Of a stretch of DNA of 52,610 nucleotides, positions 17,201 through 25,948 are shown one piece after another; the first letter of the stretch is position 1; each line of letters starts with the position of its first letter. The position numbers and the translations under genes were made by a program. The stretch covers positions 1 through 52,610 of the forward strand of contig NZ_VOUA01000029.1 in assembly GCF_024372725.1 (NCBI RefSeq). Direction: 5' to 3'. This stretch comes from Methanosarcina sp. KYL-1. Lineage in GTDB: Archaea; Halobacteriota; Methanosarcinia; Methanosarcinales; Methanosarcinaceae. The notes under the pieces were generated by a model. That model was not told where the DNA came from and searched no databases. It was given only the letters and a program-made list of their open reading frames with translations.

Positions 17201-17668
17201 TCAGCCTTTAACCTTTTCAAGCACCCTTATGTTCCTGATAGCGGTGTGGGGGTAGTTCCCACTCTCATCTTTTTCCGCCGATTTTACCATGTCCCAGACC
17301 GTCAGCAGGGCAGCCGAGACTCCTGCCAGGGCTTCCATTTCCACCCCTGTCTTTCCGACAGTCCGGACCTCCACCACAGCCGAAATTGCCTCTTTTCCGA
17401 TCTCAAAATCCACATCTATCCCGGTGATCGGGATCTGGTGGCACATGGGAATGGTATCGGGCGTCCTTTTCACCGCCAGCACGGCCGCAACCCTGGCGGT
17501 TGCAAGCACATTTCCTTTCTCCACCGTGCCCTCCCTTATCTTCCCGATAGTGTCTTCCGAAAGCACAATATCCCCTGCCGCCCGCGCCCGCCGGGAAACG
17601 TCAGCTTTCCCGCTAATATCCACCATGCGGGCCCTGCCGTCTTCAATATGTGTAAACGTCTTCTCCAA
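17201..17668 (-). CDS. moaC: Cyclic pyranopterin monophosphate synthase MoaC
   Basis: MoaC converts the MoaA product to cyclic pyranopterin monophosphate in molybdopterin/tungstopterin synthesis, needed for formylmethanofuran dehydrogenase in methanogens. Motifs visible: FTHIEDGRARMVDIS at the start, PMCHQIPI, VRTVGKTGVEMEALAG and LTVWDMVKS, covering the whole family length (155 residues). The frame stays open upstream to 17773, but the extra 35 residues are Lys/Phe-rich, unlike MoaC, and partly encoded by a CAAT repeat. I therefore place the start at TTG 17668, just after GTGGTGAT, a good Shine-Dalgarno match. moaA is not in the window. Confidence 0.88.
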   Translation of the reverse strand: MEKTFTHIEDGRARMVDISGKADVSRRARAAGDIVLSEDTIGKIREGTVEKGNVLATARVAAVLAVKRTPDTIPMCHQIPITGIDVDFEIGKEAISAVVEVRTVGKTGVEMEALAGVSAALLTVWDMVKSAEKDESGNYPHTAIRNIRVLEKVKG

Positions 17669-17764
17669 ATAATCACCACGTTTTTTAATGTTTTCAAATT
17701 TTGATTTTTCAAATTTGGGTTTTTCAATTCTTCCTGACCAGTTAGTCCGGATCAGTTGGTCCAG

Positions 17765-17975
<211 letters not shown>

Positions 17976-18057
17976 ATCCCATACTCCCCATTTCTTACTG
18001 AAGGTTTGTCTACGGTAGTTTTCGGATTTTTATCTGCTTTATTCGCTTTATCCGTAT

Positions 18058-19560
18058 TTATCCTATCTCCGCCTCTTTAATGATTGGGGGGATTTTTTCC
18101 AGCACATCCGTTGCAAGCAGACCGTTTCCGGCTTCCTTAAAAGCCAGGTCTCCTGCAGCCCCGTTTATGTAGGCCGCACACAAGGCGGAAAGAAAGGCGG
18201 GGTTTCTGGCAAAAAGGGCTCCGGTAATGCCTGCCAGGACATCTCCGGTGCCTCCCACGGTCATGCCGGCATTGCCTGTCCTGTTAAGGAGGGTTTGCTT
18301 TCCGTCCGAAATGATGTCGAGCTTTCCCTTAAGGAGGGTTACCACCCCGTTTTCTTCCGAAAATTCCCTTACGGCTTTCAGGCGGGTTTCCGGGTCTCCG
18401 GGGTTTTCCCTTCCCCGCAGGCGAGCAAATTCCCCGGCGTGGGGGGTTACGATCATTTCGCAGCTGCCCGCAAGGGTTTCGAAGAGGGGGCCTGAGAGGG
18501 CCGAAAGGGCGTCGGCGTCCAGGACGGCTTTCCTGCAGAAGGGCAGGATTTTCCGGACAGCCTCGAGGGTCTCTGCGGCTTTTCCGAGTCCCATCCCCAT
18601 CACAACCACGTCATGGGAGTTGATGAGGTCCAGAAGGAAGGGCAGGTCTTCGGGGCAGAGCAAGCTTGAAGACAGCTTCCGGACGATAAGGTTCGGGGAA
18701 TAAGCCGCAACAATGCCTGCAACAGGCTCCGGGACTGCAACGGTTACCAGGTCCGCCCCTGTCCTTAGGGCTGCAAGGGAAGAAAGGGCAGGAGCCCCTG
18801 AATACGGCCCTCCCCCGATAACGAGGACCTTTCCGGAATCCCCTTTGTGCCCTGCCTGCTCCCGCCTGCAGAGCATCTCCAGGTCCCCCGGGCCCACGTA
18901 ACGTTCGGCATCCGCGCAGACCCCTATCTCAGCAACTCTGACAATGCCTGCATATTCCCTTGCCTTCTCGTGAAAAAGCCCGGTTTTCATGCGGTGGAAG
19001 GTCACGGTAAGGTCTGCTCGAACTGCTTTTTCAAAGTCCCCTCCGTCCGGGTCAAGCCCTGAAGGGATATCCACCGCAATTACGGTTTTTCCGGCTTTTC
19101 CGGCTTCGTTAATCAGGTCGATTGCCGTTGACTCGGGTTCCCTTAAGCTTCCTTTTATGCCTGTCCCGAAAACGGCATCAACCACAAGGTCTGCTTCGGA
19201 AAACCAGCCCGAGGCTGCAAGCTGGCTTGAATCCCCTGCTTCAAGCACTCCGACGTCGCTGAACTTAAGGAGGGAAAAGTTGTGGGCTGCCTCTTTGGTC
19301 CCTATTTCCCGGGCCTTTCCGAGCAGGACCAAACTCACCCTGTAGGCAGGGAGGCCTGCAAGGTGCCTGGCAGCAACAAAGGCATCTCCCCCATTATTTC
19401 CCCGGCCTGCCACAAAAAGCACTGTCCCGCTTTCGAGCTTCTCCCTTACGCTCTGTGCTACCCCGGCCCCTGCATTTTCCATCAGCTGCAGCGGGAGCAG
19501 GCCCAAATGTGCACAGTTTTTATCGATTGCTTTCATCCGTGAAGAACTGATGTGTTTCAT
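18058..19560 (-). CDS. nnr: Bifunctional NAD(P)H-hydrate repair enzyme Nnr
   Basis: 500 residues, a fusion of the two NAD(P)HX repair activities. The N-terminal ~215 residues are the YjeF_N epimerase, with GRGNNGGDAF (52-61), DAVFGTGIKG and IDIPSGLDPDGG-type motifs (VAVDIPSGLD). The C-terminal ribokinase-like half is the ATP/ADP-dependent (S)-NAD(P)H-hydrate dehydratase: GGGPYSGAPALSS, DADALSAL, TPHAGEFARL and NAGMTVGGTGDVLAGI. The enzyme restores hydrated, damaged NAD(P)H in the cytoplasm. The ATG start gives a full epimerase domain; a TATA-like GTTATAAACT on the plus strand (19597-19606) lies about 40 bases upstream. It leads a minus-strand gene run that continues through moaC and prs. Confidence 0.93.
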   Translation of the reverse strand: MKHISSSRMKAIDKNCAHLGLLPLQLMENAGAGVAQSVREKLESGTVLFVAGRGNNGGDAFVAARHLAGLPAYRVSLVLLGKAREIGTKEAAHNFSLLKFSDVGVLEAGDSSQLAASGWFSEADLVVDAVFGTGIKGSLREPESTAIDLINEAGKAGKTVIAVDIPSGLDPDGGDFEKAVRADLTVTFHRMKTGLFHEKAREYAGIVRVAEIGVCADAERYVGPGDLEMLCRREQAGHKGDSGKVLVIGGGPYSGAPALSSLAALRTGADLVTVAVPEPVAGIVAAYSPNLIVRKLSSSLLCPEDLPFLLDLINSHDVVVMGMGLGKAAETLEAVRKILPFCRKAVLDADALSALSGPLFETLAGSCEMIVTPHAGEFARLRGRENPGDPETRLKAVREFSEENGVVTLLKGKLDIISDGKQTLLNRTGNAGMTVGGTGDVLAGITGALFARNPAFLSALCAAYINGAAGDLAFKEAGNGLLATDVLEKIPPIIKEAEIG

Positions 19561-20068
19561 GGTAACTGCCTGCAGGTCTAAATTTTATGATGTTTAGTTA
19601 TAAACTTAATAGAATACTGTGATAAGTAAGGAGGGGCAAAAGAACCTCCAATATTTATGTGCGAATCTTTATGCACTTTTCCCGTCCCCTGGCATACATT
19701 CATTTTATATTTTTATACAGAGAAAAACTTATTTCGTATCACCAACTATATACGTTACATTTCAATATAACATTGTATACTAACTAGTTTAATGGATGAA
19801 TGTTAATTTAATGCACGAATGATAAGTTAATGCAGGAACAGCAAATTCAAAGTTAACGACAACCGAAAGGTGCATTGTAATGCAGTATACCTGTGGAGGT
19901 CCGGGAAAGGCCCCGGAAACAGGTGATTTGCAGGTATGTACCGCGTTTATAAGGAATGAACTTGCGTGAATAATATAAATAGTAACTCCGTAATATGTAG
20001 AATTTTGATCGAACATCTGCTCTCCTTTGAACGTGTCCATACGTACATGAGACAGGGAGGAACTGTTT
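19561..20068. other. Divergent intergenic region with promoters and possible structured RNA
   Basis: 508 bases between nnr and the DHH gene. TATA-like sites: GTTATAAACT (19597-19606, for nnr), ATTTTTATACAG near 19709, GTTTATAAGG near 19946 and AATATAAATAGT near 19974 (likely for the DHH gene, about 90 bases before its start). Between 19872 and 19926 are two hairpins, GCATTGTAATGC and a stem ACCTGT/ACAGGT enclosing TCCGG/CCGGA. This GC-rich island in AT-rich DNA could be a small RNA or leader structure. No reading frame looks real. Confidence 0.5.
19872..19926 (+). ncRNA. Possible small structured RNA (two hairpins)
   Basis: A perfect palindromic GCATTGTAATGC is followed by ACCTGT...ACAGGT arms that enclose TCCGGGAAAGGCCCCGGA. 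The upstream TATA-like ATTTTTATACAG near 19709 and the downstream TATA at 19974 would place these outside the DHH leader. No known RNA family was recognised, and the strand is a guess. Confidence 0.25.
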
Positions 20069-21535
20069 TTGTCTAATTTTTCAAAAGATCCGGATAGTAC
20101 CCTGAAGAACGTAGTTAAACCCAGATATTTGATTCTCGGCAGTGGAAGTATTGGTTTTGCGCTTGCAAAAGAACTCCGGGAAAGCAATAAAGTCGTAATC
20201 ATTGTGGACAAGGACGAAGCCAAGGTTGAGACCCTCCGGGAGGAAGGCTTCGAAGCAATTGTCGGAGACATTTCCGACCCCGGTCTCGTGAATACGATTG
20301 ACCTCCGAAATGTTGTTGCCATACTCTTCCTCAGTTCCAATAATGAGGCGAACAGGCAGGGCATCGAAAATTTCAAAAAAGTGATAAGCCCCGATGTGCA
20401 GATTTTTTCCCGGGCTTCCGACATCATCAACAGGGAAAAGATGGAGGACCTTGGGGCAGATTACGTATTTATGCCTTCCCGGGTAGTGGCCAGTTCCCTT
20501 TCCCGCTCCCTTGAGAGGGCCGAATCTGTCCACAGGGGCAACAGGCTCTCCAGATGGCTGAAAGGGATCAGAGACAAGAGGCTTGCCATCGTAATTCATG
20601 ACAACCCTGACCCTGACGCCATATCCAGCGGGCTTGCTTTAAAAGAAATTTCAAAAAGCCTGGGAGTCGACGCAAATATCCTCTACCACGGGAGGATCGG
20701 ACACCAGGAAAACAAGGCCTTCGTAAACCTGCTGGGGATTGACCTGAGCAAGATGGAAGAATATGACCTGGAAGACTTTGACGAAATTGCCCTTATCGAC
20801 TGTGCCATCCCCGGTGTAAACAACATGCTTCCCCCCAACTCATATGTGGGAATAGTAATCGACCACCACCCGCCGGGAGAATCCGAGATCAAGGCAGAGT
20901 ATATTGATATCCGCCCGAACTTCGGGGCCACGGCCACCATTATGACGAAGTACCTGCAGCAGCTCAACATCAATATCTCAAAGACCCTGGCAACGGCCCT
21001 CCTCTACGGGATCCGGACCGACACCCAGGACTTCAAGCGAAAAACCGACCCTGCAGACCTTTCGGCAGCGTCCTACCTCTACCCCCTCTCGAACCACGAC
21101 ATCCTGGACCAGCTTGAGCGCCCTTCCATGGCTATCGAGACCCTGGAGGTGCTCGGGGAAGCCATCCGGAACCGCCAGGTCATTGGGAGCTACCTGCTCT
21201 CCAACGTCGGGAACATCCGGGACCGGGACACCCTTCCCCAGGCAGCCGACTACCTTCTGAGCCTTGAAGGAATCTCGACAACGGTCGTCTTCGGGGTCAC
21301 CGAAGAGAGGATCTACATCTCGGGCCGGAGCAACGACATCAGGGTAAACCTGGGAGAAATCATGCGCCAGGCCTTCGGAGAAGATGCAGGGGGCCATGCA
21401 AACGCGGCAGGAGCCCAGATCCCCCTTGGGGTCTTCAGCTCGACAAAAGACCGGCAGACCCTTCTCAGGCTTGTCAACGAGGCTGTTGTAAAAAGGTTCC
21501 TGAATGCCGTAGGCGTGGAGGAGTCAGGGGAGTAA
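20069..21535 (+). CDS. TrkA-N (RCK) / DHH-DHHA1 phosphoesterase
   Basis: 488 residues. The N-terminal ~140 residues form a Rossmann NAD-binding RCK/TrkA-N domain (YLILGSGSIGFALAKEL, then VVIIVDKDEAKV). The rest is a DHH phosphoesterase: HDNPDPDAISSG near 178, ALIDCAIPG, IDHHPPG near 265, and the DHHA1 motif GGHANAAG near 441. DHH-DHHA1 enzymes hydrolyse short oligonucleotides (nanoRNase) or cyclic dinucleotides such as c-di-AMP; coupling to an RCK domain suggests control by a nucleotide ligand. The substrate cannot be decided here. The start is TTG at 20069 behind GGGAGG. The stop codon begins a run of 13-bp repeats. Confidence 0.85.
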   Translation: MSNFSKDPDSTLKNVVKPRYLILGSGSIGFALAKELRESNKVVIIVDKDEAKVETLREEGFEAIVGDISDPGLVNTIDLRNVVAILFLSSNNEANRQGIENFKKVISPDVQIFSRASDIINREKMEDLGADYVFMPSRVVASSLSRSLERAESVHRGNRLSRWLKGIRDKRLAIVIHDNPDPDAISSGLALKEISKSLGVDANILYHGRIGHQENKAFVNLLGIDLSKMEEYDLEDFDEIALIDCAIPGVNNMLPPNSYVGIVIDHHPPGESEIKAEYIDIRPNFGATATIMTKYLQQLNINISKTLATALLYGIRTDTQDFKRKTDPADLSAASYLYPLSNHDILDQLERPSMAIETLEVLGEAIRNRQVIGSYLLSNVGNIRDRDTLPQAADYLLSLEGISTTVVFGVTEERIYISGRSNDIRVNLGEIMRQAFGEDAGGHANAAGAQIPLGVFSSTKDRQTLLRLVNEAVVKRFLNAVGVEESGE

Positions 21536-21652
21536 GTTTGGAGAATAAGTTTGGAGAATAAGTTTGGAGAATAAGTTTGGAGAATAAGTTTGGAGAATAA
21601 GTTTGGAGAATAAGTTTGGAGAATAAGTTTGGAGAATAAGTTTGGAGAATAA
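21536..21652. repeat. Nine tandem 13-bp units GTTTGGAGAATAA
   Basis: Perfect copies start every 13 bases from 21536 to 21640, followed by degenerate copies at 21661-21685. The array begins immediately after the TAA stop of the DHH gene. It carries a TAA in each unit, so all three frames close quickly. Confidence 0.95.
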
Positions 21653-21854
21653 GTTAGCAAGTTTGAAGAATAAGTTAGAGAATAATCTTTTTCAGTGAAT
21701 TTTCAGGAAAGAAGAAGTGTTTTTTCTTCTTTTCCTTATCCATTTCTTTATTCCTACCTTCTGTTGCGTATTTTACCTTCTTGATTATTTATTCTTGATT
21801 ATTTATTCTTGATTATTTATTCTTGATTATTTATTCTTGATTATTTATTCTTGA
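21653..21854. other. Convergent intergenic spacer with two repeat arrays
   Basis: With the 13-bp array this completes a 319-base gap between converging genes. It holds degenerate 13-bp copies, T-rich runs near 21718-21735 that could terminate DHH transcripts, and the 14-bp array at 21781-21864. No gene is seen. Confidence 0.6.
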
Positions 21855-21864
21855 TTATTTATTA
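21781..21864. repeat. Six tandem 14-bp units TTGATTATTTATTC
   Basis: Copies start at 21781, 21795, 21809, 21823, 21837 and 21851, the last ending TTA. On the minus strand the array begins at the last Asn-Lys codons and TAA stop of aglB (stop at 21857-21855), so it grew from the end of that gene. Confidence 0.92.
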
Positions 21865-24392
21865 TTTGTAGAAAAGTCAAGTTCTATTTTGTTCCCTTCC
21901 ATAACGTCTTTTTCCGTAACCTGTATCCCTAAGGTGCTGTTCTCTCCTGCGGTCAGGGAGTAGGCTGAGACTGCATATACGCCGGTATCAGCGTTAGCTG
22001 CAGTGTTCTCTGTCGGGTAGGGCACGGTAATTTCAAAGTATCCGGCCTCATCGGCAACTGCGCTGTTGTAGTAGGTAAAGTCCCGGCTTCCGGACTTGAG
22101 TTTAAGCTCTGCACGCACCGGCTGGCCCGGGCTTGAAAGGCCCGAAAGGACGGCTCCGGGCACGTATTCGAATACTTTTACCTTGTTTTCCCTGGAGTTT
22201 ACAGTCCTTTTAGTTTCAAGGTCCTCGTCTGTGCTTTCATGGATGAGCCGGAGGTTTCCCAGGTTTGCCCCGTCAAGTTCATGGAGTTTATATATCTCGG
22301 TGTCCAGAAGTTCCTTTTTCGGGGATGCATACGTTTGAAGTCCCGCATTATTTCTTACCGTTTTTATATCGTAATAGTCCTCAATGGTTTTTCCTGCAAA
22401 CCCGGCGATATGCCCGAATTTGCCTCTTGCCATGTAGGTGTCCGTTATCACGTATTTTACGTTGTGTTTGTCAAGGATATCCCTTGCTTCCTGCTCGGAA
22501 TCACTTATTAAAAAGCGTGCTGAGTCTTCAACTCCTGTCTGGAAGTTATTTGAGACCGCTGGCCTTTTTGCCATGTATACGATCCAGTTTCCATAATCCC
22601 ACCAGCTAAGGACTCCGTATTCCGGAATCTCGGCAGGCTCCTGATAATAGGAAGTTTCGGGGCTTGAAGCCTCGAGCCACTGCAGGGATTCCTGCCATTC
22701 TCCTTCAACAACAGTCGTTTCCTTTGAGTACCCGGAAACTATCCATACGGAGGGGCCAAGCAGGATGATGACAAGTGACAGTGCCGAGATAAGCTTGAAA
22801 TAATCGGGATTTGAAGCTTCAATTTTTGATTTTTGGGCTTTGATGGCTCTGGATTTTGTTTTAATCTTTGCTTTTGCTTTTCTTCCGGCTTCCCTGACAG
22901 GTTCAGGTAAATCTACGGGCGCATTTCCAGGCGCATTTCCGGTCCTCTTTAAGGAACTGAACAGTTTATGCACTTCATTTTCGAAATCGAGGGATTCGAA
23001 AAGCGTCATTATGAAGTATGCATTAAGGAATGCCACATTTACGGAAAAAAGGTATGAGTAGCGTCTCTGGGATAAGGTAAGGTATGCGGCAAATACTGTC
23101 CAGAGAAGGAAAAAGACCCTGTCGGACCGGAGTTTTTCACCTTTCCATGCCAGGAGCAGCAAGAAAAACGCTACAAAGGCAACCGGGAAGCAGAGCCAGA
23201 AATTCCCGAGCATCGAAGAAAGGGTGAACTTCCCTTCCGAGGTAAAAAAGAGGGGTTGGGCTTCGGAAATTGAGCCGGTGAATCCCCCTATTCCGGAGAA
23301 GTATTTCACCGCTTCGATTACCAGACCGTAGGTTTCAATCGAAAAGCTCCTGAGGAGGAAAAGCCCTGCGCCTGAAGCCAGCAGAATAAGGGCCGGATAG
23401 TACCTCCAGTCCTGGCCCTTTTTTGAGACGTATATGGAAAATCTTCCCAGCAGGACTACCCCGGCAAGCAGGGCAAGGATGTAAAAAACCTGGAACCAGG
23501 AAAGGAACATAGCACTCATTTCGAGTCCCGGGCGTACGGCTCCGGCACAAATGGGGATGGAAACCAGGAGTGCTGTAAGCAAGCTTGCAGCAGAGCAGAT
23601 GAACAGGTATTCGGATTTTTTGCCGGTTTTCAGGTCAATTGTGGCCTGCACGAAGAAGTAGAGAAGGATAAATCCGATGTAAACGGGAGCCCCGATCCAG
23701 GTAAAGACCAGGAGCGCAAAACAGACACCAGAAGCTCCTGCAAAGGCCACCGGTTCCATGAGCTTCTTTTCTTCAGGAAGGCCCTTGAGGGCTGCAAGGG
23801 AAAGGGATGTTTCCTTTGCCCTTTTCAGGGCAAGTATGAAAAATGCATAGGCAGCCGTTGAGAAAAGCACTTCTGCTACGTGGTGATCAGCCGCCCCGAA
23901 CTGGGATATATATATGTGGACCGGCATAAGCGCAAAAACAGCAGCACTGAGGAAACCTACCTTTCTGTCGAAAAGGGCCGATGCAGCTACATATACAGGA
24001 ATAAGGGTCAGGATTCCCAGCAGCACCGGCAAAAGCGCTCCTGCAAATTCTACGGTGTGTGTATCAGGGTTTCCTGCTCCGAGGACCAGGGCAAGCCCTG
24101 CCCCAAGAAGGTCATAGAGGGGAGGCCAGCTGATTTCAAAACCAAAAGGATAGTTAAGATAGGAGTCAAAATGGAGGTAGTCTGGAAAGTTTGCTGCACT
24201 GTAGAGGATGCGCCGCATGTGGTAGAATGAGTCATAGCCTGCAAAGGTGATGCCTCCGTTTGCGGTGACTGAAGAGTAAGAGAGCATACGCATAAAGAGG
24301 GCAATTGCGAGAACTACAAACAGGGAAATAATTCCAGGTTTAAATTCATGGGTTGAAAGCTTTGACTCCATATGCCTAGTATGTTTGTTCAT
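21855..24392 (-). CDS. aglB: Dolichyl-phosphooligosaccharide-protein glycotransferase AglB (STT3)
   Basis: 845 residues: about 13 membrane helices followed by a soluble C-terminal domain from about 560. The catalytic signature WWDYG is in YGVLSWWDYGNW near 600. Other family motifs: YDSFYHMRRI in the first outer loop, GAADHHVAEV (second acidic motif), SISEAQP near 375 (TIXE-type loop) and MARGKFGHI (K-F-x-x-I site that reads the sequon +2 residue). It transfers lipid-linked glycans to Asn in N-x-S/T outside the membrane. ATG at 24392 follows GGGGTGGTC; a TATA-like ACTATAAATG lies just upstream (plus 24433-24442). It anchors the glycan locus that follows and would modify the sequon-rich surface proteins seen here. 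Confidence 0.93.
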   Translation of the reverse strand: MNKHTRHMESKLSTHEFKPGIISLFVVLAIALFMRMLSYSSVTANGGITFAGYDSFYHMRRILYSAANFPDYLHFDSYLNYPFGFEISWPPLYDLLGAGLALVLGAGNPDTHTVEFAGALLPVLLGILTLIPVYVAASALFDRKVGFLSAAVFALMPVHIYISQFGAADHHVAEVLFSTAAYAFFILALKRAKETSLSLAALKGLPEEKKLMEPVAFAGASGVCFALLVFTWIGAPVYIGFILLYFFVQATIDLKTGKKSEYLFICSAASLLTALLVSIPICAGAVRPGLEMSAMFLSWFQVFYILALLAGVVLLGRFSIYVSKKGQDWRYYPALILLASGAGLFLLRSFSIETYGLVIEAVKYFSGIGGFTGSISEAQPLFFTSEGKFTLSSMLGNFWLCFPVAFVAFFLLLLAWKGEKLRSDRVFFLLWTVFAAYLTLSQRRYSYLFSVNVAFLNAYFIMTLFESLDFENEVHKLFSSLKRTGNAPGNAPVDLPEPVREAGRKAKAKIKTKSRAIKAQKSKIEASNPDYFKLISALSLVIILLGPSVWIVSGYSKETTVVEGEWQESLQWLEASSPETSYYQEPAEIPEYGVLSWWDYGNWIVYMAKRPAVSNNFQTGVEDSARFLISDSEQEARDILDKHNVKYVITDTYMARGKFGHIAGFAGKTIEDYYDIKTVRNNAGLQTYASPKKELLDTEIYKLHELDGANLGNLRLIHESTDEDLETKRTVNSRENKVKVFEYVPGAVLSGLSSPGQPVRAELKLKSGSRDFTYYNSAVADEAGYFEITVPYPTENTAANADTGVYAVSAYSLTAGENSTLGIQVTEKDVMEGNKIELDFSTNNK

Positions 24393-24851
24393 GACGACCA
24401 CCCCGATATGTTTTTTAATTATTCTATCTGCATTTATAGTCTCACTGTATTTTATAGTCTTACATGCAAATATTTTGTTTAAATTCCCAGGTTGAACCTG
24501 AAATATTATTCTCCAGACTACTTATTTAATCTGCCCGATTGTCAAGTTCAATTCTTTGCGTAAATGATTATATCTGAACTTTCAGTGTAAAGTAAAATCT
24601 GTATAGTCGGGTTGTTATTATCACTTAAAATATTTTCCATGGTTTGTTTGACTGTTTTGAAGTTTATATATATTTGTTCTATTTGTACTTGTTCTGGATC
24701 TAAGGAATCTCCCGTTATGTTAATAAATTATCATTTATTATTTAATAGAGGGAAATATTAAATGGGGACTCCATTATGTGTATTTTTTAATATCTTTGTG
24801 AATTTTTCAACATATTTATAAACTTTGAATCTAAAGGGATATTGAATAAAT
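24393..24851. other. AT-rich divergent promoter region
   Basis: 459 bases between aglB and the epimerase gene. The aglB TATA-like site is at 24433-24442 (minus strand). For the epimerase a TATA-like TATTTATAAACT is at 24813-24824, so its leader would be very short. A further TTTATATATAT near 24661 is unassigned. No gene is seen. Confidence 0.5.
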
Positions 24852-25826
24852 ATGGCACAGATCAGGTGTTTGGTTACTGGTGGAGCCGGATTCATAGGTT
24901 CTCATATTATAGAAAATTTACTGAAACTTGGGCATGAGGTTGTCTGTATTGACAACTTTGACGTCTATTACGACCCGCAATTGAAAAGGAAAAACATAGA
25001 TTCATTCATGGGAAATGAACTTTTTGAACTTGTAGAGGGGGATTTCAGGAACAGGGGCCTGTTAAAAAAGGCTTTAAATGGGGTGGAATATGTTTTTCAC
25101 GAGGCTGCTCAGGCGGGGGTCCGGATCTCCGTTGAAGCTCCTATGAAGCCTCACGAGATTAATGCCACAGGGACACTGAATCTTCTTGAAGCCGTCCTTG
25201 ATTCAGACGTCAAAAAAGTTATAAATGCCTCTTCTTCTTCTGTTTACGGCAAAGTGGAATACCTTCCTTTTGATGAAAATCACCCCAACCAGCCCGTATC
25301 TCCTTACGGGGTTTCCAAGCTCCTTGCTGAGCATTACTGCAGGGTCTTTGAGGAACTCTACGGCTTAAAAACCGTGTCTTTACGCTATTTTACCGTCTAT
25401 GGCCCGAGAATGAGACCTGACCTTGCAATAAGTATTTTTACTAAAGCCGCCCTGAAAAACAAACCCATTACAATATTCGGGAACGGAGAGAAAACAAGGG
25501 ACTTTACCCATGTAGATGATATCGTGAGGGCAAACCTGATCTGCATGGAAAAAGGAAGCGGTGTCTATAACATCGGCGCCGGAAATTCAATCAGCATCAA
25601 TGAACTTGCCCGGAAGATTATCGAGATCAATAAAAGCAAATCAACGATTTTTTATGCCGACCCGGTAAAGGGAGATGCCGAGCATACCCTTGCAAGTTCG
25701 GAAAAAGCCTGGAAAGAATTGGGATGGAAACCTGAAGTTACGGTTAAAGAAGGGCTCGAGAGGTATGCTAAATGGATGTCAAACTCCCGGAAAGCAAATC
25801 AAATGTTGTTTATGCCGATCCAGTAA
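24852..25826 (+). CDS. NAD-dependent sugar-nucleotide epimerase/dehydratase
   Basis: 324 residues of the extended short-chain dehydrogenase family: VTGGAGFIGSHI nucleotide-binding loop near the start, ASSSSVYG, and the catalytic Y-x3-K in PYGVSKLLAEHY, with SLRYFTVYGPRMRPD downstream. This pattern fits UDP-glucose or UDP-glucuronate 4-epimerases, which make UDP-galactose-type donors; the exact sugar is not certain. The C-terminus is abnormal: after WMSNS the frame runs into a second, out-of-frame copy of its own last 158 bp and ends RKANQMLFMPIQ. The catalytic core is complete, so the enzyme is probably active. First gene of the glycan cassette. Confidence 0.85.
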   Translation: MAQIRCLVTGGAGFIGSHIIENLLKLGHEVVCIDNFDVYYDPQLKRKNIDSFMGNELFELVEGDFRNRGLLKKALNGVEYVFHEAAQAGVRISVEAPMKPHEINATGTLNLLEAVLDSDVKKVINASSSSVYGKVEYLPFDENHPNQPVSPYGVSKLLAEHYCRVFEELYGLKTVSLRYFTVYGPRMRPDLAISIFTKAALKNKPITIFGNGEKTRDFTHVDDIVRANLICMEKGSGVYNIGAGNSISINELARKIIEINKSKSTIFYADPVKGDAEHTLASSEKAWKELGWKPEVTVKEGLERYAKWMSNSRKANQMLFMPIQ

Positions 25827-25948
25827 AGGGAGATGCCGAGCATACCCTTACAAGTTCGGAAAAAGCGTGGAAAGAGTTGGGATGGAAACCTGAAGTTACG
25901 GTTAAAAAAGGGCTTGAGAGGTATGCGGAATGGATGTCGAACTCTCAG
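25633..25948. repeat. 158-bp tandem partial duplication of the epimerase 3' end
   Basis: GGAGATGCCG recurs at 25671 and 25829, a shift of 158 bases, and flanking sequence matches closely over the whole unit. Since 158 is not a multiple of 3, the second copy is out of frame with the first. Its own frame (about 25772-25954) still encodes YADPVKGDAEHTL through WMSNSQL, the probable original C-terminus, which overlaps the next gene's start. Confidence 0.9.

Noticed and set aside
21536-21652. Repeat arrays as CRISPR
   Set aside because: Units are 13-33 bp, directly adjacent, and lack unique spacers; no cas genes are present.
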